Shown piece after piece: positions 14,331 to 22,274 of a DNA stretch of 28,469 nucleotides. The position numbers and the translations under genes were made by a program. How positions within the stretch are numbered: the stretch's first letter is position 1; every line of letters begins with the position of its first letter. Under the pieces are notes generated by a model. That model ran no database searches. It was not told where the DNA came from and saw only the letters and a list, made by a program, of their open reading frames with translations. The stretch comes from Nitrospinota bacterium. Lineage in GTDB: Bacteria; UBA8248. The DNA lies in assembly GCA_011523725.1 (NCBI GenBank), contig WTGD01000150.1, positions 1-28,469 on the forward strand, read 5' to 3'.

Positions 14331-15599
14331 TCAGGCGGGAGACGTTTCCCTCTTATCTCGTTTCGTCCAGCCGAGCAATACTGCGAAGAAGCCGCAGAGA
14401 AAAAACATGAGCGCGAAGGCCGAAAGCCCCCAGAGATAGGAGCCGTGCAGGTCGAAGAGGAAGCCCGTGGTCCATGGCCCCGCCGAACCCCAGAGGGCAA
14501 ACCCCATCATCGCCACCCCGTTCACGCGCCCGAAGCCCGGGCCTTCGAAATAATCCGCCAGGATGGCCGAGCCGGTAGGCCGTATGAGGCCCAGGGCTGC
14601 GCCGTTGGTTATCGTGCCGATGTAGAAGCGGATCTCCGGGTCTCCCTTCTCGTAGGTGGCGAGCACGAGGGCGGAGGCGATTCCGAGCACGTTGCCGATG
14701 AGGTACGTCGGCACGCGGCCGAGCCTGTCGGAGACCGGGCTGATGAGGTTAGACCCCACCTGGCAAAGTCCCCAGATGGCGAACAGCACGCTCGCGGTCT
14801 CGAGCGAGAAGCCCTGGTCGGTGGCGTGGGGCACCAGGTGAACGAGCATGCCCGCGAAGGCGTACGCCATGGGCAGGAACGAGCCCAGGAAGAGGAGAAA
14901 CGGCAGGTTGTACATGGAGACCGGCGGCTCATCGGTGGATGGAGGCACTGGTTTCGGCGCTGCTTCATCCGGCAGGTTCTGAACGAAGGGAGCGTCGGCG
15001 ATGGTGCCTTTGTCCGATGGGTGGTCCCTGTGGAAAATGATGCAGACGGGGAGCACGATGAGCAGGGTCACGCCCGCCAGCGCCAGATAGCTCATTCGCC
15101 AGCCCAGGGCCGCGATGAGGTAGGGTGTGGCGATGTTCAGACAGAAGGCCCCTCCCTGGCAGGTGTTGGAAATGCCCAGGGCGAGCCCTCTTTTTTTCAC
15201 GAACCAGTTCGAGAGCGTGGGCACCTGGGCGATCCACGTGCTCGCTGCGAAGCCCGCGCACAGGCCGATGTACATCAGGTAAAAATGCCAGAGCGAGGTG
15301 ATCCAGCTTCCGATCAGCAGCGATAGGCCGAACACCACGACACCCGCCGACATCGACGCCCGTATGCTCCAGCGATCGGAAAAGATGCCCGCCAGAGGCG
15401 AGATGATCGCCTGGGCCACCATGCCGATGGAAAAAGCCGCCGCCGTAGCCCCCCGGCTCCAGCCCAGCTCGCCCGAGATTTCCTTGAAGAAGGGCCCGAT
15501 GGTGGCGCGAAAGGCGATGAGGGTGATCATGACGAAAAAGACCACGGCCAGAACCACCCAGCCGTACCAGAAGCGCGAATCGTCCCGCATGACGTTCAT
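14331..15599 (-). CDS. MFS transporter (copy 1 of an adjacent pair)
   Basis: A 422-residue inner-membrane carrier with about twelve hydrophobic segments and a central hydrophilic loop near residues 200-235. It opens FWYGWVVLAVVFFVM and GPFFKEISGELGWSRG, typical of the monocarboxylate/OFA-like branch of the major facilitator superfamily. DRLGRVPTYLIGN after TM8 is the repeated MFS loop motif, and RPTGSAILADYFEG with FGRVNGVAMMG is shared with the neighbouring carrier. Substrate is unknown; organic acids are common for this branch. It starts 4 bases after the upstream carrier's stop and ends 23 bases before the selenoprotein start, so it is in the operon. Confidence 0.88.
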   Translation of the reverse strand: MNVMRDDSRFWYGWVVLAVVFFVMITLIAFRATIGPFFKEISGELGWSRGATAAAFSIGMVAQAIISPLAGIFSDRWSIRASMSAGVVVFGLSLLIGSWITSLWHFYLMYIGLCAGFAASTWIAQVPTLSNWFVKKRGLALGISNTCQGGAFCLNIATPYLIAALGWRMSYLALAGVTLLIVLPVCIIFHRDHPSDKGTIADAPFVQNLPDEAAPKPVPPSTDEPPVSMYNLPFLLFLGSFLPMAYAFAGMLVHLVPHATDQGFSLETASVLFAIWGLCQVGSNLISPVSDRLGRVPTYLIGNVLGIASALVLATYEKGDPEIRFYIGTITNGAALGLIRPTGSAILADYFEGPGFGRVNGVAMMGFALWGSAGPWTTGFLFDLHGSYLWGLSAFALMFFLCGFFAVLLGWTKRDKRETSPA

Positions 15600-15603
15600 A
15601 ACC

Positions 15604-16872
15604 CTAAGCGCGCTCTTCGCGCGGCATGCGCGTAAGACTCACGACGAAAATCGCGCCCGTGATGAACATGACGCCGGTGAGGAGAAAACCTGAGTAATAG
15701 TTTCCGCTCGCGTCGAAGAGCATTCCCGTCACGAGCGGGCCGAGGGCGCCTATGAGGGAGAAGACCATCATCGCGCATCCGTTCACGAGGCCGAATCCCC
15801 GCCCCGCGAAATGATCCGCCAGAAGGGAGGACGCCGTGGGCCGGACGAAACCGAGAGCGAATCCCACTCCCATGGCGCCCGCGTATATCCACCACTCGGG
15901 CGATGCGCGCGTGAAGGCGGCCAGGAGATAACACGCGGCCACCCCGCACACCACCCCCACCATGTAGGTGCGGAGCCTTCCGATGCGGTCGGATACCGCG
16001 CTCAGTCCGTTTCCCGCAACGAGAGCCGCCCCGTACAGGGCGAAGAGCGCGGCGCCCCCCGAAGGGGAGAAACCCTGGTCCGTCGCGTGGGGGATCAGAT
16101 GCACAAGGACGGCGGTGAAGATATACGCGATGCTGCCGTAAATGCCCCCGAGCAGCATGAACCTGCGGGTGAAGAAAAAAGAGAAGGAGGCGGTTTCTTT
16201 CTCTTTGTCCACAGGAACGATGACGGCTGCTCTGGCGCGCGCGCGGGAGAACTCCTCAGAAGTGAGAAAAGGCGCGTCGGGAGCGGTGCGCTTCTCTCTG
16301 GGGTGATCGCGCAGCAGCGTCAAGGCGAAGGGCAGCACGAAGAGAAGCACGATACCCGCAAGCGCCAGGTAGCTTCCCCGCCAGCCGAGGCTCGCGATGA
16401 GCAGGGGGGTGAAGATGTTCACGATGGGCGCAAACCCCTGGGCGGCGTGCGAGAAGCCCATCGCCAGTCCGCGCTTCAGGACGAACCAGTTCGAGAGCAG
16501 TTGGACCTGGGGCAGGTTGGCCGTGAAGGCGAAACCGAGCGATAGCAGAAAATACATGGCGTAAAAATGCCAGAGCGCGCCGATGTAGGCTCCGAGTATG
16601 AGCGCCGCTCCGTTCACGAATATGCCCGCCCCTATCACCCAGCGCATGTTGAAGCGCTCGAGCACCCAGCCCGCGAATGGGGCCACCATTCCCTGGCCGA
16701 GCATGCCCATGGTGAAGGCGGCAGCCGTCTGCGCGCGGTTCCAGCCGAACTCACCGGAGATGTCCTTGAAGAAGACGCCGAGAGAGTTCCTGATGCCGAC
16801 GGTCACCGTCAGGATGATGAAGACGGCAAGGAGGATGACCCACCCGTACCACAGGCGCAGTTCTTTGCTCAT
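15604..16872 (-). CDS. MFS transporter (copy 2 of an adjacent pair)
   Basis: A second 422-residue MFS carrier, clearly related to its neighbour: LWYGWVILLAVFII, GVFFKDISGEFGWNRAQTAAAF, LVHLIPHATDQGFS and RPTASSLLADHFAGRGFG all have close counterparts there. The reading frame is open far upstream (to 17745), but that part is a shadow of the NifU and amidohydrolase genes; ATG 16872 matches the N-terminus of the partner carrier. No strong ribosome site precedes it, so translation may be coupled to the NifU-domain gene that ends 17 bases before. Two carriers in one operon could serve uptake and export, or a heteromeric pair. Confidence 0.86.
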   Translation of the reverse strand: MSKELRLWYGWVILLAVFIILTVTVGIRNSLGVFFKDISGEFGWNRAQTAAAFTMGMLGQGMVAPFAGWVLERFNMRWVIGAGIFVNGAALILGAYIGALWHFYAMYFLLSLGFAFTANLPQVQLLSNWFVLKRGLAMGFSHAAQGFAPIVNIFTPLLIASLGWRGSYLALAGIVLLFVLPFALTLLRDHPREKRTAPDAPFLTSEEFSRARARAAVIVPVDKEKETASFSFFFTRRFMLLGGIYGSIAYIFTAVLVHLIPHATDQGFSPSGGAALFALYGAALVAGNGLSAVSDRIGRLRTYMVGVVCGVAACYLLAAFTRASPEWWIYAGAMGVGFALGFVRPTASSLLADHFAGRGFGLVNGCAMMVFSLIGALGPLVTGMLFDASGNYYSGFLLTGVMFITGAIFVVSLTRMPREERA

Positions 16873-16889
16873 CTGGTAGCGCGAGGCGA

Positions 16890-17228
16890 TCAAGACTGTG
16901 ACTGGTCTTTGAGCGGATGCCCCACCCAAAACGAATAGCCGGAGTAGAATTTCTCCACCCGTTTGATGGCGTGGTCCGAGAGGCGAACGCCCTCCACAGT
17001 TACGTCCGTGACGCCCGGATGCTGCATGAGCTTCTGGCGCACGCCCAGGGCGTAGGTGACGCTCTTGAGCATGCAGCCCCGGCATGCGCCCTCGAAGCGA
17101 AGCGACACTTCTCCCTTCTCGCTCACGCGCTCGAGCGTGATGCCGCCGCCGTGAATCTTGAGAAGCGGGCGAATCTGCGTCTCGATGATGTCCTGGACGT
17201 TCGTGACGAGGGTTTCGTGGTCGTTCAT
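16890..17228 (-). CDS. NifU C-terminal (Nfu) domain iron-sulfur protein
   Basis: The 112-residue product is a stand-alone Nfu domain: LLKIHGGGITLERV, then a strand pair, then FEGACRGCMLKSVTYALGV with the CxxC that carries a bridging 4Fe-4S cluster in a dimer. About 25 extra residues rich in aromatic amino acids follow the domain. Nfu proteins pass Fe-S clusters to client enzymes. Its ATG overlaps the amidohydrolase stop (ATGA), so it is made together with that enzyme. No obvious Fe-S client is in the operon, so a redox role for the selenoprotein reaction is also possible. Confidence 0.9.
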   Translation of the reverse strand: MNDHETLVTNVQDIIETQIRPLLKIHGGGITLERVSEKGEVSLRFEGACRGCMLKSVTYALGVRQKLMQHPGVTDVTVEGVRLSDHAIKRVEKFYSGYSFWVGHPLKDQSQS

Positions 17229-18253
17229 GGCGCCGCTCCGTTCCAGAGTTCCTGCTTTTTGGCCTCCACGTCCACGCCGAAGATGCGCGCCTGGTTGAGT
17301 CCCAGGATGTTGCGCTTGTCCTCTTCGGTGATCTGCGGATAGCCGTAGTCGTCCTGCATGGATTCGGGGATTTCCATCTCCCATATCCACTCGAGGACGG
17401 GCTTCGCGTTTCCCAGAAGCGCCATTTCGGAACCCCAGAGCACACGCTCCGAGCCCACGTCGCGCAGCAGTCTGCCCATCCATTCGGTGAAGGTTCTGGG
17501 CGCGACCATGGGCGTGTGGCCGATGCCCGAGAGCACGAGGAAGACGTTCTCGTAGCGGTTCGCCATCCAGACGACTTCCTCGAAGTAGGGCACCGCCAGG
17601 TGGTGGACGCCGAAGAGCATGTCTGGAAAATCGAGCGCCGCGCCCTCGATGTCGAGCGGCGAGAGGTCGCGCAGCTTCGCCCGCGTGATGGGGTTCCCCT
17701 TGTGGAACTGGAAGACCCTGATCCCCAGTTCGCGGCCTTTCTCATAGAGGGGATAAGCGATTTCGGGGTCGTCGCACGCCCAGGATTTCCCGTCCACGTG
17801 GGCGTTGTATATTTTGATGGATTTCGCCCCCCACTCCTTCACCTGGCGCTCCATCTCCTCGCACGCGGCGGCCACGCTGGGATACATGGGGTCCACGGCC
17901 CCGCAGAAGAGGCAGCGTTCGGGATAGGCCTGCGCGAAGGCGTACTGCGCCTTCACGGGCGCGAAGCCGTCTTTATACAGGTCGAACAGGGGCACGGCCT
18001 GGGCCATCGCCATGTCGGTGCCCGAATCCTCGAAGACGAGGCGGCCCATGTCCTCCACGCTCCAGCGGCGCTTGAAGCCCTCCACCGGGTGCCAGTTCGC
18101 ATAGACGTCCGTGGGCGCCGTCCGCCTCCTGCCCAGCACCTTGCTCACGTGGTAGTGGCGGTCGTATTCGCTTTGCTCCGAGACGAGGTTCTCGTCCGAG
18201 TAGTCGTACATGTGCACTACGTTGTCGAAGACGAATACGTCGTCGCGAATCAT
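17225..18253 (-). CDS. Amidohydrolase-2 family protein with altered metal site
   Basis: The 342-residue protein has an amidohydrolase-like TIM-barrel layout but departs from the metal pattern seen in the two copies at 8632-10703. The N-terminal D-x-H-x-H motif reads D10-N-V-V-H14, losing the first histidine. FQFHKG (His184) and GVHHLA (His217, His218) are kept. The usual Y-G-T-D-Y-P reads W-G-S-E-M-A, so Glu276 replaces Asp. It may bind a metal differently or not at all. ATG 18253 is preceded by AAAGGAG about 9 bases upstream. It is the first gene of the leftward selenoprotein operon and likely makes or uses the compound carried by the two MFS proteins. Confidence 0.82.
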   Translation of the reverse strand: MIRDDVFVFDNVVHMYDYSDENLVSEQSEYDRHYHVSKVLGRRRTAPTDVYANWHPVEGFKRRWSVEDMGRLVFEDSGTDMAMAQAVPLFDLYKDGFAPVKAQYAFAQAYPERCLFCGAVDPMYPSVAAACEEMERQVKEWGAKSIKIYNAHVDGKSWACDDPEIAYPLYEKGRELGIRVFQFHKGNPITRAKLRDLSPLDIEGAALDFPDMLFGVHHLAVPYFEEVVWMANRYENVFLVLSGIGHTPMVAPRTFTEWMGRLLRDVGSERVLWGSEMALLGNAKPVLEWIWEMEIPESMQDDYGYPQITEEDKRNILGLNQARIFGVDVEAKKQELWNGAAP

Positions 18254-18467
18254 GTTGCGATGCTCCTTTTGGAGAACAGATTACCCCCGTCAGATTAGCA
18301 CACCGCGCGCCGCCGTGTCAGATAGGAAGGGGTGGATTTCAGATTCGCTTCGGGGGAGGTTTTGGGCGCGAGACCCCGTGAAACCTGGCCGTGATTGGAC
18401 TTACTTCTCAAGTGTGCGTAGAAAAGGCCCTGGTTTTTTCACGCGGCAAGGGATATTGGAGAATGAG

Positions 18468-19337
18468 ATGGACTGGGTGACGCTCGCCGTCATCGCGGCT
18501 CTCGGGCAGGTGCTCAGAAACGCGTCGATGAAATCCATCGGCCACAAGCTGGACGAGTACATCAACGTGCTGGGGCGCTTCGCCTTCCTGCTGCCCTTCG
18601 CGGCTCTGGCGGTGTGGATGAAGGGCGTGCCCGAGATACAGCCCGGCTTCTGGTGGATGTGCGTCCTGTTCGGCTTTCTGCAGACTGCGGCCACGCTCTC
18701 GCTGTCCAAGGCGCTCCTCTACGGTTCGATGGGCGTGGTGACCTCGCTCTGGAAGCTCTCGATCATCTGGCTGGTGGCGCTCGCTTTCATCACGCTGGGC
18801 GAGGTTCCCTCCGCCTGGGGGTTCGCAGGCATCCTCATCACCCTGGCCGGCGTCTACGGGATGAACGTCTCGCGCGCCCGAATCGGCTGGTTCGAGCCCG
18901 TCCGCGCGCTGTTCACCGACAAGGGGATGCGCTACACCGTGCTCTCCTCGCTGCTGTACGCGCCCTCGGTGATCACCTTCAAGCAGGCGGCGGTGCTCTC
19001 GGATTCGGCCTTCGGAACGCTCATGACCTATGCGGCGTCGTCGCTCGTCGTCTTGCCGCTCACGATCTGGAAATCCGCCGAACACTTCAAGGACGCCCCC
19101 AGACTCTGGAAGGGTTTCGTCTCCTTGGGGCTGTTCGCCTTCATCGCCAGCGTCTCCCAGGCAGAGGCCTTCCGCCTCACGCTCACCTCCTACGTGGAGT
19201 CGGTGAAACAGGTCGAGATTCTCGTGGCCATCGCCATCGGCTACGTCTTCTTCAGGGAGCGAGACCGCGTGCGTGAGACGCTGCTGGGCGGCGTGGTGAT
19301 CCTGGCGGGAATCGTCCTTCTGATCCTGGCGGGGTGA
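18468..19337 (+). CDS. EamA/DMT-superfamily permease
   Basis: The 289-residue protein has about ten hydrophobic segments arranged as two similar halves, the layout of drug/metabolite transporters. Recognisable parts are GFLQTAATLSLSKALLYGSMG in the first half and EAFRLTLTSYVESVKQVEI followed by IAIGYVFFRERD in the second half. Family members export amino acids, nucleotide sugars or small metabolites; the substrate cannot be inferred. The upstream frame is open to 18210, but ATG 18468 begins the first membrane segment and has GGAGA just before it. A 214-base divergent gap separates it from the amidohydrolase gene, and it converges on the ACT gene. Confidence 0.85.
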   Translation: MDWVTLAVIAALGQVLRNASMKSIGHKLDEYINVLGRFAFLLPFAALAVWMKGVPEIQPGFWWMCVLFGFLQTAATLSLSKALLYGSMGVVTSLWKLSIIWLVALAFITLGEVPSAWGFAGILITLAGVYGMNVSRARIGWFEPVRALFTDKGMRYTVLSSLLYAPSVITFKQAAVLSDSAFGTLMTYAASSLVVLPLTIWKSAEHFKDAPRLWKGFVSLGLFAFIASVSQAEAFRLTLTSYVESVKQVEILVAIAIGYVFFRERDRVRETLLGGVVILAGIVLLILAG

Positions 19338-19364
19338 GACTTCTGCGAGGTGATGTGCCGCCTG

Positions 19365-19426
19365 CCGTAGGGACAACCCACTGTGGTTGTCCCTCTTCTG
19401 ACAGGCACGGGTGCCTGTCCCTACGG
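19365..19426. repeat. Two-hairpin intergenic palindromic repeat (REP/MITE-like)
   Basis: The 62-base element is closed by an 11-bp inverted repeat, CCGTAGGGACA with TGTCCCTACGG. Inside are two hairpins: GGGACAACC/GGTTGTCCC (19370-19393, 9 bp) and GACAGGCA/TGCCTGTC (19400-19419, 8 bp). It fills the gap between two convergent genes. Similar GTAGGG...CCCTAC double hairpins are scattered between genes of many environmental bacteria, as I recall. There is no T tract, so it is not a standard terminator, though it could protect 3' ends from either side. Confidence 0.8.
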
Positions 19427-19455
19427 AGCCGGGCGCTCTCTTCTAATGCGAATCC

Positions 19456-19848
19456 TCAGAGCACGTCCTCGTCTTCGAGCAGGACTTTGGCTTTCGCCTC
19501 GTCATCCGCGGTAAGGGCGACGTTCGCGTAACCGGCGTGTCGGTTCAGGATGTGCATGCTCTGAATGTTCACGCCCGCGACCTTGAATTTCTCCGCCACC
19601 TTGGCGAGAGCGCCCGGTTCGTCGCGCAGCCTGATGACGGTCGCCTCGTCCGAGATTGCGCGAAAACCCGCGTTCATGAGCACGCGCAGGGCGCGGTCGG
19701 GCTCGTCGGTGGTGAGGATGACGACGCCCTTCTCGCCGGCGACCTCGGTGTTGATCGCCTCGATGTTGATGTTCTCATCGGCCAGCGCCTTGCTGATATC
19801 CGCGATGACGCCGACCTCGTCCCGCACCGTGATGATGATTCGGTTCAT
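19456..19848 (-). CDS. Tandem ACT-domain protein
   Basis: The 130-residue protein is two ACT domains and nothing else. The first starts RIIITVRDEVGVIADISKALAD (residues 3 on), the second VIRLRDEPGALAKVAEKFKVAG (near residue 71 on). Each has the G-V/A-L at the ligand-binding turn. ACT pairs bind small ligands, usually amino acids, and act as sensors or regulatory partners. ATG 19848 is chosen over a TTG one codon earlier because AGGAGG sits seven bases before it. It is 12 bases downstream of the decarboxylase gene, so it may sense the amino acid or control that enzyme. Confidence 0.9.
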   Translation of the reverse strand: MNRIIITVRDEVGVIADISKALADENINIEAINTEVAGEKGVVILTTDEPDRALRVLMNAGFRAISDEATVIRLRDEPGALAKVAEKFKVAGVNIQSMHILNRHAGYANVALTADDEAKAKVLLEDEDVL

Positions 19849-19860
19849 CAAGAATCCTCC

Positions 19861-20991
19861 TCAGGCCGTTCGCCTGTGTTTTTGCTTCGCGCAGTCGTCG
19901 ACGAACTCGTTCACCATCTCGCGTGTGACGTGCGGCATGGTGATGATGTGGGCGATGTCTCCCAGTGGGGCGATTTGCCACTTGCGCGACACCTCGGCCG
20001 CGGGTCTAGGAAAAACGACCGTCACCGAGTTCTTGTGGCGCCACGCGGGAACCCCGAACTCGCCAAAGCGCTCGACCGCGTACTCGGCGACCGCCAGCAT
20101 CTCAGCCACGAGTTCCCGGAACCCGTCCACCCCCAGACGCTCGAAGGCGTACCACAGCATGAGCGGCGTCAGCGCGTTGCGCGAGCCGGGCAGCGTGGTG
20201 TCGAGCACGCCGACGTATTCTATCGAGCGCGCGATGCGCGCCACGTAATCGCGCTTCGTCAGCACGACGCCGCAGGGCAGCGGACAGCCGATGAGCTTGT
20301 GGCCGCTGATGGACACGCTGTCGAAGCCCGCGTCGAACCCGTAGGGCTGGGGGTCCTCGACGAAGGGCAGGATCATGCCGCTCAGGGCGGCGTCCGCGTG
20401 GATGTAGGCGTTCGTGATCGCCAGATCGTCCAGGATGCCGCGCACTTTTTGCACGTCGTCCACGGCGCCTTTCATCGTGGAGCCGATGTTCGCCATGAAG
20501 ATGACGGGGACGTCGCGGTGGATGCGTATGGTCTCGCGGAGGTCCTCGTAGTCGATCTCCCCGTCGTCCCGGCTCTTGATCATGATGTTGCGCACGTTCA
20601 GCACGCGCAGAATCTTGAGGACGCTGTAGTGCGTGTCCTGGGAGAAATACACCATGCCGTCCGGGAACAGCTCGCGCCCCATGTAGATGCCGTACATGTT
20701 GCCCTCGGTTCCGCCGGAGGTGACGTAGCCCCAGGCCTGTTCCTGCTCCAGGCGCATCAGGGAGGCGAAGCGGGCAATGACCTCGCGCTCGATCTCATGC
20801 GTGTTGCTGCGGAAATTGCTGTCGTGGAAGGGGTCACCGACGTTGTTGAGGGTGTATTCCAGAAATGGCGTCAAGTCCGAATAGTCGAAACTCTGGTTGC
20901 AGGGATAGCCCACCTGCCGCCGGGACAGTTCCTCGAAGTCGCGCTTCAAGGCGTCGAGATGCGCCTTGATCAGTGGATTCGGTTCGTTCAT
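19861..20991 (-). CDS. hdc: PLP-dependent histidine decarboxylase-like enzyme (group II)
   Basis: The 376-residue enzyme is a fold type I decarboxylase of the bacterial histidine decarboxylase / plant serine decarboxylase branch. GYVTSGGTEGNMYGIYMGRE (88-107) binds PLP phosphate, FSQDTHYSV has His121 to stack on the cofactor ring, HADAA holds Asp200, and SISGHKLIG carries the Schiff-base Lys232. Length and lysine position fit the Morganella-type enzyme from memory. It would make histamine from histidine, or ethanolamine from serine; the two are hard to separate by eye. ATG 20991 follows GGAGG at 9-10 bases; frame before it is non-conserved. Confidence 0.85.
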   Translation of the reverse strand: MNEPNPLIKAHLDALKRDFEELSRRQVGYPCNQSFDYSDLTPFLEYTLNNVGDPFHDSNFRSNTHEIEREVIARFASLMRLEQEQAWGYVTSGGTEGNMYGIYMGRELFPDGMVYFSQDTHYSVLKILRVLNVRNIMIKSRDDGEIDYEDLRETIRIHRDVPVIFMANIGSTMKGAVDDVQKVRGILDDLAITNAYIHADAALSGMILPFVEDPQPYGFDAGFDSVSISGHKLIGCPLPCGVVLTKRDYVARIARSIEYVGVLDTTLPGSRNALTPLMLWYAFERLGVDGFRELVAEMLAVAEYAVERFGEFGVPAWRHKNSVTVVFPRPAAEVSRKWQIAPLGDIAHIITMPHVTREMVNEFVDDCAKQKHRRTA

Positions 20992-21319
20992 GGCTGAAGC
21001 CCTCCTGCTCGCGAGAGAGCGAGGCCTTTGGATTCTTCTCCGCACCCCATCTCCCGCGACTTTGGACGCCGGATGGCGGCGAAGGTTCCACACGGCTTCA
21101 AGATACCCTATTTTCGAGGAGAGAAAAACGCCAAAATTTTCAACGCGCGAGCAACAAAATAGAATGGGGGCTGCGTGTCGTTCGGGGCGGTTTTTGGTTT
21201 ATATTGTATGGGGCGGCGAATTGTTGACACCACGGGATGCCAGCCGTAAGATGCGCCCGATTTGAATTCCCATGTGGCATGAGAAAAAGGTGCGTATTCA
21301 AGCGCCGTGGGGGCGGGAA
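20992..21319. other. Divergent intergenic region between hdc and nuoA
   Basis: This 328-base stretch has no convincing gene. It is AT-richer than its surroundings from about 21110 to 21260. On the plus strand it holds the nuo promoter listed separately, and a weaker candidate, TTTTCA (21137-21142), 17 bases, TAGAAT (21160-21165). A possible nuoA start at 21272 adds 16 non-conserved residues and is not favoured. No clear promoter for hdc and no obvious operator palindrome was seen. Confidence 0.7.
21224..21252 (+). promoter_or_regulatory. Sigma70-type promoter for the nuo operon
   Basis: A perfect TTGACA (21224-21229) is followed by a 17-base spacer and TAAGAT (21247-21252, four of six consensus bases). 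It lies about 65 bases before the nuoA ATG and points into the complex I operon, which fits a steady housekeeping promoter. Confidence 0.65.
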
Positions 21320-21676
21320 ATGCCGGAAGAGTATTTGCCCATATTGATTCTGATAGCGCTGGCGGTCGGGTTCGCCGTCGTGAACTTGGGCGTGACGTTC
21401 CTGCTGGGCAGGCGCAAGTCCACGGTGGAAAAAGACTTCGCCTATGAGTGCGGCATCGTGCCCGAATCGAACGCGCGCGGGCGTTTCAGCGTGAAATTCT
21501 TTCTGGTGGCGATACTGTTCATCGTCTTCGACGTGGAGCTCATCTTCCTGTATCCGTGGGCGGTGAACCTCAAGAGCATGGGCGTATACGCGTTTCTCGC
21601 GGTTCTGCCTTTCATGGCTCTGCTCGTGGCCAGCCTGATATACGAGTGGCGCCGGGGAGCGCTCGAATGGGACTAG
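21320..21676 (+). CDS. nuoA: NADH-quinone oxidoreductase subunit A
   Basis: NuoA is a small membrane subunit at the junction of the arms of complex I. The 118-residue protein has three hydrophobic segments. The conserved loop VEKDFAYECGIVPESNARGRFSVKFF, with the family's key cysteine, lies between the first two, and IVFDVELIFLYPWA carries the conserved acidic pair. ATG 21320 (MPEEYLPI) fits the normal N-terminus; an earlier in-frame ATG at 21272 adds charged residues not typical of the family. The last ten bases overlap the nuoB start. Confidence 0.95.
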   Translation: MPEEYLPILILIALAVGFAVVNLGVTFLLGRRKSTVEKDFAYECGIVPESNARGRFSVKFFLVAILFIVFDVELIFLYPWAVNLKSMGVYAFLAVLPFMALLVASLIYEWRRGALEWD

Positions 21677-22164
21677 AACAACAACTCGAAGGCCAGGTGG
21701 TGCTGGGCCGCGCGACCGACGTCATCAAGTGGGCGCGTAAGAACAGCCTGTGGCCGGCGCTTTTCGGCCTGGCGTGCTGCGCCATCGAGATGATGTCGAC
21801 CTCGGCGGCGAAATACGACATCTCGCGCTTCGGCGCTGAGGTGTTCCGCGCATCGCCGCGCCAGGCGGACTTGATGATCGTGGCGGGCCGGGTGTCGCGC
21901 AAGATGGCGCCCGTGCTCCGGCAGATATACGATCAGATGCCCGAGCCGAAATGGGTGATTTCCATGGGCGCGTGCGCATCCACGGGCGGGATATTCAACA
22001 ACTACGCGCTCGTGCAGGGCGTGGACGAGGTCGTGCCCGTCGATATCTACGTGCCGGGCTGTCCGCCGCGTCCCGAAACGCTCATCGACGGGATCATGAA
22101 GCTCCAGGCGAAGATTGCGGATGAAACGCTCTACCGAGAGGATTCCGGCGTCACCTCGCTTTAG
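21667..22164 (+). CDS. nuoB: NADH-quinone oxidoreductase subunit B
   Basis: NuoB holds cluster N2, the last Fe-S centre before quinone. The 165-residue protein has the ligands in LACCAIEMM (Cys37, Cys38), GACASTGG (Cys103) and PGCPPRPE (Cys132). The double cysteine and the following acidic residue are complete. ATG 21667 lies inside the end of nuoA (10-base overlap), so the two are coupled. Length is typical. A 110-base gap follows before nuoC. Confidence 0.97.
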   Translation: MGLEQQLEGQVVLGRATDVIKWARKNSLWPALFGLACCAIEMMSTSAAKYDISRFGAEVFRASPRQADLMIVAGRVSRKMAPVLRQIYDQMPEPKWVISMGACASTGGIFNNYALVQGVDEVVPVDIYVPGCPPRPETLIDGIMKLQAKIADETLYREDSGVTSL

Positions 22165-22274
22165 AAGATGCGCGAAAGCTCCCCACGCCATGTGAGTTGA
22201 AAATCGGTGCGAATAGAGGATGTGAGCTTGTTCGTGAAGTGAAGCAAACATTTGAAAAATAAAGGATTGAGCCT

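Noticed and set aside
15604..17745. A 713-codon open frame that could be read as a fusion of an MFS carrier to a long N-terminal domain
   Set aside because: The upstream 291 codons are Arg/Ser-rich shadow sequence of the amidohydrolase and NifU-domain genes; ATG 16872 matches the N-terminus of the paralogous carrier.
19365..19426. Double hairpin as a rho-independent terminator
   Set aside because: No T tract follows either stem on either strand.
19537..20997. 486-codon open frame on the plus strand
   Set aside because: It runs antisense to the ACT and decarboxylase genes and has shadow-type composition rich in His, Asp, Val and Arg.
21272..21319. Longer nuoA start at ATG 21272
   Set aside because: It adds 16 charged residues before the normal membrane N-terminus of NuoA; ATG 21320 fits the family better.
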